Shown here one piece after another: positions 39,561 through 45,004 of a stretch of 45,004 nucleotides of DNA. Made by a program: the position numbers and the translations under genes. Each line of letters begins with the position of its first letter. Position 1 is the first letter of the stretch. This stretch comes from Nocardia brevicatena NBRC 12119 (GTDB lineage Bacteria; Actinomycetota; Actinomycetes; Mycobacteriales; Mycobacteriaceae). The notes beneath the pieces are model-generated. The model searched no databases. It was given only the letters and a program-made list of their open reading frames with translations, and had not been told where the DNA came from. The stretch spans positions 1-45,004 of the forward strand of contig NZ_BAFU01000240.1 of NCBI RefSeq assembly GCF_000308495.1, written 5' to 3'.

Positions 39561-40826
39561 TCATGGCGTGAGCGAGTCCGCCAGGCCGCCGGCCATCCGG
39601 TCGGCCGAGGCGAGCGGGATCGGCTCGAACATTGCGGGTTCGTCCTCGGGGAAGAGCGCGGTCGGACTGTAGACCCAGTCGGTGAACGAGTAGTCGTCGA
39701 TTTCCCGCGAACGCAGGAGCACGTTACGTTGTTCGCGCTCGACGCCGTCGAGGTGCCACAGTTCGCCCCACGCGCGAGCGGTCAGGACCACCCGGCGGCA
39801 GTGTTCCGGGCGGACCGCCTCGTAGGCCGCGAGCGCACCCGTCCAGTCGACGGCGCCGTCGTCGCGCAGGCGCCGCACGTGCTCCGCGAGCACCCAGCCG
39901 TCCTCGATCGCCATGATCGCGCCCTGGGCCATGTACTGCAGCGGGGGGTGGGCGGCGTCGCCGAGCAGGGCGATCCGGCCGTCGACCCACGTGTCGATCG
40001 GGTCGCGGTCGTACATCCGCCACCATTTGTCCCGCCACATATGCGGCAGTCCCTGTTGGACGAAGTCGCAGGTGGCGGCGAACGCGACGTCGAGTTCGTC
40101 GGGTGTGCCCCAGTCCTGGAGCCCGGCGCGTGCTTTGGGAGATTCGAACACGGCGACCTGGTTGAGCAGGTCGCCGCCGCGCAGTCCGTAATGGACGAAG
40201 TGGCAGCGGGGGCCGACGTATACGACCACCTCGGAAAGGTCGACGGGGCGACTCACTTCCGTGATCGGCACCGTGCCGCGGTAGGCGACGTACGCGGATG
40301 AGACCGGCCGGTCTTCGACGAAGAGTGCGCGGGCGACGGAGTGGAGTCCGTCGGCCGCGATCACGACGCTCGCCTCGTGGACCGTCCCGGCATCCGTCGC
40401 CGCGGTGGCCTTGCCGGCGTCCTGCGCGTATGACGTGACCCGCTGCTCGGTGAGCAGTTCGACGCCGGAGTCCCGGCACGCCTCCAGGAACAGGGAGTGC
40501 AGGTCGCTGCGATGGATGACCAGGTAGGGAAAGCCGTACTTCCGTTCGAGGTCGCGCAGATCGAGCGAGGTCAGCTCACTCCCGTCGACCGCGTCGCGCA
40601 TCACCATCCGGTCGGGCACGACGCCGCGGGCCTTCACCTCCGCCAGCAGGCCGTAGTCGTCGAGGATGCGCGTGCAGTTGGGGGCGAGCTGAATGCCCGC
40701 GCCGACCTCGCCGAACTGCTTGGCCTGCTCGAGGACCCGCACGCGCAGACCGAAGCGGGAGAGTGCGAAGGCGGTACTCAGTCCGCCGATTCCGCCGCCG
40801 ACGATGACGACATCAGGGGTGCTCAC
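39561..40826 (-). CDS. 3-hydroxybenzoate 6-hydroxylase (FAD monooxygenase)
   Basis: A 421-residue class A flavoprotein that should convert 3-hydroxybenzoate to gentisate with NADH and O2. It has the FAD fingerprint GGGIGG at residues 9-14, FGEVGAGIQLAPNCTRIL, the DG-type region AADGLHSVAR, and RIALLGDAAHPPLQYMAQGA. YVGPRCHFVHYGLRGGDLLN, NQVAVFESP, and ARAWGELWHLDG closely follow what I recall of the Rhodococcus 3HB6H enzyme. It is the last gene of the gentisate operon, 13 bp after the isomerase, which supports the substrate assignment. Salicylate-type hydroxylases share the fold and remain an alternative. Confidence 0.9.
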   Translation of the reverse strand: MSTPDVVIVGGGIGGLSTAFALSRFGLRVRVLEQAKQFGEVGAGIQLAPNCTRILDDYGLLAEVKARGVVPDRMVMRDAVDGSELTSLDLRDLERKYGFPYLVIHRSDLHSLFLEACRDSGVELLTEQRVTSYAQDAGKATAATDAGTVHEASVVIAADGLHSVARALFVEDRPVSSAYVAYRGTVPITEVSRPVDLSEVVVYVGPRCHFVHYGLRGGDLLNQVAVFESPKARAGLQDWGTPDELDVAFAATCDFVQQGLPHMWRDKWWRMYDRDPIDTWVDGRIALLGDAAHPPLQYMAQGAIMAIEDGWVLAEHVRRLRDDGAVDWTGALAAYEAVRPEHCRRVVLTARAWGELWHLDGVEREQRNVLLRSREIDDYSFTDWVYSPTALFPEDEPAMFEPIPLASADRMAGGLADSLTP

Positions 40827-40839
40827 GGTGCAGCCTCCT

Positions 40840-41463
40840 CTACAGCCAGGGACCGAGGTCGGGGACGTCGGCGAGAGAGTGGGAACGGCCGGCCAGGTAG
40901 GCGGCGATCTCCGGTAGCGGCCCGGCGGGAACCTCGTCGAGCCCGCGCTTGGCGCGGATATCGGCCACGAGTTCGGAAAGGAACTCGTCGGGAAGATCCG
41001 CGAAGCTCACGCCCGTGCCGAGGTCGACGGCATGGACACAGACCTCGCGCGCCCGCAGCCACGGGATCTCCGTGGCCGGCACGGTCCGCCCCTGCGCGGT
41101 GACGACCTCGGTGCGCCACTGCTGCGGGGTCAGGGAGTCCATCGCGGCGGCCAGGTTGTGCGCCGCCTCGTTCATCCATGCCTGCAGCCGGGTCGCGGAG
41201 AGCTTCGCGCCGGCCTCGATATCGGCGTTGCGCTGCTCTCTCGAGGAGTACATCGGCGTGCGCTCACCGGTCCTGGCCCAGTGCACGAGGTTGCCGAGCG
41301 CGTCCGCGTTGGCGGCGACGTGCGCCACGAGATGTTTGCGCGTCCAGCCGGGCAGGGCGCACGGCTGCGCCATCCCCCGCTCCTCGAGCGCGGCCACCTG
41401 GGTGGTGATCAGCGCCGTCCCGTGCTCGACCCACTGGCGTGAGCCCACATACGTGCCCGCCAT
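40840..41463 (-). CDS. Maleylpyruvate isomerase, mycothiol-dependent family
   Basis: A 207-residue DinB/MDMPI-fold protein that should isomerise maleylpyruvate to fumarylpyruvate using mycothiol. Evidence is the family's WTRKHLVAHVAANADALGNL with its metal-site His residues, MYSSREQRNADIEAGA, WLRAREVCVHAVDLGTGVSF with the third metal His, and the length. The ATG shares its A with the stop of the preceding hydrolase gene (TGATG), so the start is well fixed; an in-frame start 30 bases upstream is less likely. Neighbours on both sides are gentisate-pathway enzymes. The thiol cofactor fits an actinobacterium. Confidence 0.93.
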   Translation of the reverse strand: MAGTYVGSRQWVEHGTALITTQVAALEERGMAQPCALPGWTRKHLVAHVAANADALGNLVHWARTGERTPMYSSREQRNADIEAGAKLSATRLQAWMNEAAHNLAAAMDSLTPQQWRTEVVTAQGRTVPATEIPWLRAREVCVHAVDLGTGVSFADLPDEFLSELVADIRAKRGLDEVPAGPLPEIAAYLAGRSHSLADVPDLGPWL

Positions 41464-42293
41464 CACGCCTCCACGACGACCTGGTTGACGCACGCCCCGA
41501 GGCCGGCGATCTTCGTGACGACGGTCTCGCCGCCGGCGAGGTAGATCTTGGGCTCACGCGCGTGGCCGACCCCGGCGGGTGTCCCGGTGGCGATCAGGTC
41601 GCCGGGGTTCAGGCGGATGACGGTCGAGATGTACCGCACGAGGTGCACGGGGTCGAAGAGCAGGGTGCCGGTGTCGTCGTGCTGCATGACCTTTCCGTCG
41701 ACGACCGTTTCGACCTCGAGCGCCGGGCGGACGCCGCCGACCTCGTCGGGGGTCACGACGTAGGGACCCACGGGGGTGGAGGAGTCCCAGACCTTGCCCT
41801 GGGTCCACTCGATGGTCCGGAACTGCCAGTCGCGCACCGATACGTCGTTCATGACGGTGAAGCCCGCGATGGCGGCGGCGGCCTCGTCCTCGCTCGCCCG
41901 GCGGACCGGCTTGCCGACGACGACCACCAATTCGACCTCCCAGTCGAGGGCATCGGTCTCGGCCGGCTTCACGATCGGGTCGTTCGGACCGATGAGGGTG
42001 TCGGCGAATTTCGGGAAAAGAGTCGGGTAGCTCGGAAGCTCGCGCCCCATCTCCTTGATGTGATTGGTGTAGTTGTGGCCGACACAGATCACCTTCGACG
42101 GGTCGGGCACGACGGCGGCGAGGTCGGCGCCCTCGGCCGGCCAGGTCTCGCCGGTGGCGTCGGCGGCGATGGTGGCCCAGTCGTCCTGCGCGAAGAGCGC
42201 ACCGAGGTCGGCGTAGCCGAGGTCGACCAGGACGTCGCCGTCGAGGCGGACGGCGCGGGTGCCGCCGTCGACACGGAGGGTGGCGAGCTTCAT
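41463..42293 (-). CDS. Fumarylpyruvate hydrolase (FAA hydrolase family)
   Basis: A 276-residue fumarylacetoacetate-hydrolase-family protein that should split fumarylpyruvate to fumarate and pyruvate. Motifs are VICVGHNYTNHIKEMG, LFPKFADTLIGPNDPIVKP, LDWEVELVVVVGK with the metal-binding Glu residues, GFTVMNDVSVRDWQ, and LNPGDLIATGTPAGVGHARE. The ATG overlaps the stop of the gentisate dioxygenase gene (ATGA), so translation is coupled. The family also includes acylpyruvate and 2-oxo-hept-diene hydrolases; operon context decides the call. Confidence 0.93.
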   Translation of the reverse strand: MKLATLRVDGGTRAVRLDGDVLVDLGYADLGALFAQDDWATIAADATGETWPAEGADLAAVVPDPSKVICVGHNYTNHIKEMGRELPSYPTLFPKFADTLIGPNDPIVKPAETDALDWEVELVVVVGKPVRRASEDEAAAAIAGFTVMNDVSVRDWQFRTIEWTQGKVWDSSTPVGPYVVTPDEVGGVRPALEVETVVDGKVMQHDDTGTLLFDPVHLVRYISTVIRLNPGDLIATGTPAGVGHAREPKIYLAGGETVVTKIAGLGACVNQVVVEA

Positions 42294-43447
42294 CGGGTGG
42301 TCTCCTGACGGTCGAGTCGGAGCGCCTCGAAGATGGGCGCATCCGAGAAATGGAAGAGGTCGAGTGCGCCGGAGTCGGAGTCGGTGCCGCCGCCCTCCGA
42401 CGTGGCGGAGAAGGGCTCCCACGACGGGACGACGAACAGGTCGCCGCGGGTGACCGACCAGGTCTTGTCGCCGACGGTCACCGTGCCGGAGCCGTCGAAT
42501 ACCTGGTAGACCGACGACCCTGTCTCGCGAACCGGCGCGGTTTCCGCGCCGCGGACGATCCGGTGGAACTCTGCGCGGATGGTCGGCAGTACGTCGGTGC
42601 CGTTGCGCGGATTGGTGAAGCGGACGGCGGCGTGTCCGGGCTCGAGGGTGCCGCCGTACCCCTCCTTCTCCAGCAGCAGCTGGTCGTTCAGGGCGGCGTC
42701 GGTGTGCTCCCACTTGTAGGCGAGCAGCGGCGAGCCGGGGGCGACCTCGCCGACGGAGAGCGGCCGCAGACCCGGGTGACCCCACAGACGCTCGGAGCGC
42801 GAGCGTTCCGGCGTGATCCGCTCGGCGGCGCTGATCTCCTCGCGACCGAACTGGAAGAACTGCGATTCGATGACGTACTGGAACGGGATGTCCAGCCCGT
42901 CGATCCAGGCCATCGGCTCCGAGGTCGCGTTGTGGTGCGCATGCCAGTTCCACCCGGCCTGCGGAAGGAAGTCGCCGCGGCGCATCGGGACGGCGTCGCC
43001 TTCCGCCACCTCGCTGCTGCCGCCGACCACGGTCCACACGCCCGAGCCCTCGACCACGAAGCGGAAGGCGTGCTGGGTGTGGCGGTGCTCGGGGGCGTCC
43101 TCGCCGGGCATCAGGTACTGGATCGCCGCCCACAGCGTCGGGGCGGCGAACGGCCGACCGCCCAGGGTCGGGTTCGCCAGCGCGATCGCACGTCGTTCAC
43201 CGCCGCGGCCGACGGGGACGATATCGCCGGCCTGCTCGGCCAGCCGGAGCAGGTTCTCCCACCGCCACAGGTGCGGCACCGCCCGCGACCGCGGATGCGC
43301 CGGCATCAGGTCACCGATCTCGGTCCACAGCGGAACGAGCAACTCCTGTTCGAAGCCGCGGTAGAGCTCCTCGAGGGCAGGAGTCACCTCGGGCTGGTTC
43401 GGCGCCGCGACCGCTCGCAAACGGACCGGGGTGTCAGTCGTGCTCAT
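42290..43447 (-). CDS. Gentisate 1,2-dioxygenase
   Basis: A 385-residue bicupin ring-cleavage dioxygenase that should open gentisate to maleylpyruvate with Fe(II) and O2. The N-terminal cupin has PEHRHTQHAFRFVVEG with the metal His residues, and WNWHAHHNATSEPMAWIDGL with the third. The C-terminal cupin is VYQVFDGSGTVTVGDKTWSV and DLFVVPSWEPFSA. The ATG at 43447 matches the family start; the open frame upstream of it would cross the operator and the divergent regulator. It is the first gene of the four-gene operon. Confidence 0.95.
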   Translation of the reverse strand: MSTTDTPVRLRAVAAPNQPEVTPALEELYRGFEQELLVPLWTEIGDLMPAHPRSRAVPHLWRWENLLRLAEQAGDIVPVGRGGERRAIALANPTLGGRPFAAPTLWAAIQYLMPGEDAPEHRHTQHAFRFVVEGSGVWTVVGGSSEVAEGDAVPMRRGDFLPQAGWNWHAHHNATSEPMAWIDGLDIPFQYVIESQFFQFGREEISAAERITPERSRSERLWGHPGLRPLSVGEVAPGSPLLAYKWEHTDAALNDQLLLEKEGYGGTLEPGHAAVRFTNPRNGTDVLPTIRAEFHRIVRGAETAPVRETGSSVYQVFDGSGTVTVGDKTWSVTRGDLFVVPSWEPFSATSEGGGTDSDSGALDLFHFSDAPIFEALRLDRQETTR

Positions 43448-43476
43448 ATCACCTACAGTGGCCCTTGCCGGGTCAG

Positions 43477-43505
43477 CAGAACGATAAATTCTGGAGAGCA
43501 GAACG
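43477..43505. promoter_or_regulatory. Putative IclR operator in the divergent promoter
   Basis: CAGAA (43477-43481) and TTCTG (43489-43493) form a perfect inverted repeat around seven bases. AGCAGAACG occurs at 43475-43483 and again at 43497-43505, 22 bp apart, about two helical turns. Both lie in the 64-bp gap between the dioxygenase and IclR genes, so one protein could control both directions. Confidence 0.55.
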
Positions 43506-43511
43506 GTCAGG

Positions 43512-44282
43512 ATGGGTAACGCGGAACCGAAGACCCCGCCGGCGTATGTCGTGACCAGCGCCGACCATGCACTTCGAGCGGCGGTCATGCTGCAGTTGGA
43601 GGGCGGTCTCACGGTGAGCCAGATCGCCGAGCGGCTCGGCGTGGCGCGGTCGACGGCCCACCGCTTGCTGCAGACACTCGTCTACCGCGACTTCGCGGTC
43701 CAGGACGACCAGCGCGTCTACCACCCGGGCCCGGTCCTCCAACTCGCCGCGCACTCGCAGTCGCGCACCTCCCGCTTGCGGGCGGTCGCCCTGCCGCATC
43801 TGCAGCGGCTCGTCGACGTGGTGGGGGAGTCGGCGAACCTGACGATCCGCACGGGCGACACGACGCGTTTCATCGCCAGCGTCGAGTGCCGACAGGCACT
43901 GCGGGTGGGCTCGCGCGAGGGAATGGTGTTCCCGGCCCACCGCACCACCGCCGGCCTGGTGTTGCTCGCGGACCTCGACCCGGCCGAGGTGGCGGAACTG
44001 TATGCCGCACAGCGGTATGTCGAGCGCCCCGACGAACGACCGGATCTGCCGAGCCTGCGCGCCCGGCTCACCCGCGTCCGCCGTGCGGGCTTCGCGCTCA
44101 ACAACGGCCTGTCCGAGCGCGGGGTGGTCGCGATCGGGGTCCCGGTGCGGGATGCGGACGGTACCGCGCTGGCGGGCCTGTCGATCTCGATGCCCTCGGT
44201 CCGCTATGACCATGATCGGTTGCCGACCCTCGTCGCCACCCTTCACCGAGCGGCCGGGGCCATCGAAGCGGGCGGCGCCTGA
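43512..44282 (+). CDS. IclR family regulator of the gentisate operon
   Basis: A 256-residue IclR-type regulator. The winged helix-turn-helix is at about residues 20-75 (GGLTVSQIAERLGVARSTAH and RLLQTLVYRDF). The effector-binding domain follows, with GESANLTIRTGDTTRFIASV, VGSREGMVFPAHRTTAGLVL, and GVVAIGVPVRDADGTALAGL. It is divergent from the gentisate operon across 64 bp containing repeated AGCAGAACG sites. It probably senses 3-hydroxybenzoate, gentisate or a ring-cleavage product; activator or repressor cannot be decided. Confidence 0.93.
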   Translation: MGNAEPKTPPAYVVTSADHALRAAVMLQLEGGLTVSQIAERLGVARSTAHRLLQTLVYRDFAVQDDQRVYHPGPVLQLAAHSQSRTSRLRAVALPHLQRLVDVVGESANLTIRTGDTTRFIASVECRQALRVGSREGMVFPAHRTTAGLVLLADLDPAEVAELYAAQRYVERPDERPDLPSLRARLTRVRRAGFALNNGLSERGVVAIGVPVRDADGTALAGLSISMPSVRYDHDRLPTLVATLHRAAGAIEAGGA

Positions 44283-44288
44283 GCAAGA

Positions 44289-44305
44289 CATGCACCGCCT
44301 GCATG
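44289..44305. terminator. 17-bp inverted repeat after the IclR gene
   Basis: CATGCA, CCGCC, TGCATG is a perfect six-bp stem with a five-base loop, beginning six bases after the IclR stop. It could be a terminator, or an operator for the downstream remnant. Confidence 0.45.
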
Positions 44306-44335
44306 CCGCACCATACAAAACATTGGGTTGATTGA

Positions 44336-44351
44336 TGTGAATGCGGTCACT
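44336..44351. promoter_or_regulatory. CRP/GlxR-like site
   Basis: TGTGA, six bases, TCACT matches the CRP/GlxR consensus TGTGA-N6-TCACA at nine of ten defined positions. It lies 37 bp before the start of the P450 remnant, in a locally AT-rich promoter-like stretch. Confidence 0.4.
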
Positions 44352-44388
44352 TCAATGAGGGGCACCGATTACCGAGCCTAGGTGAAAG

Positions 44389-44559
44389 ATGACCGTTTCG
44401 GCACCACCCGTCTCCGATCTCGACCTGTTCGACGACGAAACACTCATCGACCGGCACCCGTCCTACACGGCGCTGCGCGTCCCATGGTCAACGAGGCCCT
44501 GTTGTCCCAGGCCGCGCCCGCCGACACCGCCTGAACCGACCATCGGAAACCGCAGGTAA
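44389..44559 (+). pseudogene. Cytochrome P450 N-terminal remnant
   Basis: The frame opens MTVSAPPVSDLDLFDDETLI and continues DRHPSYTALR, the usual first 30 residues of an actinobacterial cytochrome P450. Homology then stops at once; the next residues are Arg/Pro-rich and a stop comes at 44559. No I-helix or heme-Cys region follows. In another frame MVNEALLSQAAPADTA ends at a stop, which may be the tail of a second, unidentified gene. The upstream CRP-like site may be the original P450 promoter element. GGTGAAAG precedes the ATG. Confidence 0.65.
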
Positions 44560-44760
44560 TCGCCTGCTGGGCCGCCTCGGACTGGCCGACCGTTACGCCG
44601 ACCTGGCATTGTTGCTCGCCGACACGCTCGAGACCTGGCAGGACGGGCAGCAGGCGCGGGCGGCGGACGCCGTGTTCGTGGATAGGTACGGCATTGTCCT
44701 GGACCATGACCACCTGAAGTCCTACCTTCGCCTCGACTCTCTGATCCGAGGTGAGGAGGA
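44558..44760 (+). pseudogene. C-terminal remnant of an APH(3')-like phosphotransferase
   Basis: In one frame GRLGLADRYADLALLLADTL, then FVDRYGIVLDHDHLKSYLRL and DSLIRG, matches the ending of APH(3')-type aminoglycoside phosphotransferases: the GRLGVADRYxDLA block with its conserved Asp, then the final helices. The kinase N-lobe and the catalytic HGD region are absent upstream. The frame stays open to 45004, but the part after about 44755 shows no family resemblance. A fragment this short cannot be active. Confidence 0.6.
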
Positions 44761-45004
44761 GCGTGGACAGTCCCGGCCTGTGGGGCGGATGGGAGCTATC
44801 TCGGGAACTTCGGCCGTTTCGCTGATCCGGCAGCCCGAGGTCGGCTACTTCCGGTCTACCGGCTCCCGGGCGCAGACTCGCCGCGAGGGCAGCATTTCGG
44901 CGTCGATGAGGATCCTATTTCGGATAGTCGACAAGTCCGCGATCCGCGACTGTAGACCCGGAGCGGAGAGGTGCTCATCAACCGATGCATTCTTGGACCC
45001 CTGA
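44761..45004. other. Right edge, no recognised gene
   Basis: A GTG at 44763 with GAGGAGGAG just upstream opens a 20-codon frame (to 44825) of unknown meaning, DSPGLWGGWELSRELRPFR after the start. The long plus frame that ends with the window has a sequence I do not recognise. The stretch cannot be resolved without the DNA to the right. Confidence 0.3.

Noticed and set aside
44763-44825. 20-codon frame with a strong GAGGAGGAG site as a precursor peptide
   Set aside because: It is too short and lacks any maturation gene nearby; it lies among gene scraps.
1-45004. CRISPR arrays, tRNA or rRNA genes, intact insertion sequences
   Set aside because: No regularly spaced repeats, cloverleaf-like genes, rRNA core sequences or transposase motifs were found by reading.

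Overview
The window looks like accessory chromosome from a high-GC actinomycete, most likely a mycolic-acid-group genus such as Nocardia or a relative. The GC content is very high, GTG starts are common, and the regulators are TetR, AraC and IclR types. A maleylpyruvate isomerase of the mycothiol-dependent family and a large NRPS fit the same group. The genus is an inference. No rRNA, tRNA, CRISPR array, intact insertion sequence or phage gene was seen.

Left part (1-12.3 kb): the 3' end of a giant NRPS gene that enters from outside the window. It reads A(partial)-T-E-C-A-T-E-C-A-T-TE, so it adds the last three residues of a peptide, two of them epimerised to D, and releases the product. A DUF6875-like gene follows closely.

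12.7-18.7 kb: small regulator/effector units. These are a divergent TetR / RibD-C reductase pair with repeated operator-like sites, an FAD monooxygenase followed by a perfect GC hairpin, an AraC regulator divergent from a VOC-SRPBCC pair, and an orphan Imm-5-like gene.

19.2-22.2 kb: a tight three-gene cassette consisting of a small soluble protein, a DyP-type peroxidase with an altered GxxDG motif, and a DUF4350/ThuA-like protein. A 14-bp perfect palindrome lies upstream. This is the best candidate for an undescribed system.

22.2-24.1 kb: two convergent decayed genes, a luciferase-like oxidoreductase and an AONS/BioF-like PLP enzyme. Between them they carry three single-base frameshifts.

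24.3-39.5 kb: mostly housekeeping-like or hypothetical genes. They are a four-TM protein with a histone-like tail, DUF1992, SnoaL / PEP-mutase-family / SnoaL, a coupled pair of unknown genes, a secreted L,D-transpeptidase, an SSS symporter with a small membrane partner, a membrane-anchored protein with a degenerate NERD-like domain, an SDR, and a GH3 glycosidase.

39.5-44.3 kb: a compact gentisate operon on the minus strand: gentisate dioxygenase, fumarylpyruvate hydrolase, maleylpyruvate isomerase and 3-hydroxybenzoate 6-hydroxylase. A divergent IclR regulator sits beside it, and repeated operator-like sites fill the 64-bp gap. Together the enzymes convert 3-hydroxybenzoate through gentisate to fumarate and pyruvate. 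The right end (44.3-45.0 kb) is a scar of gene scraps: the start of a P450 gene and the end of an APH(3')-like kinase gene.
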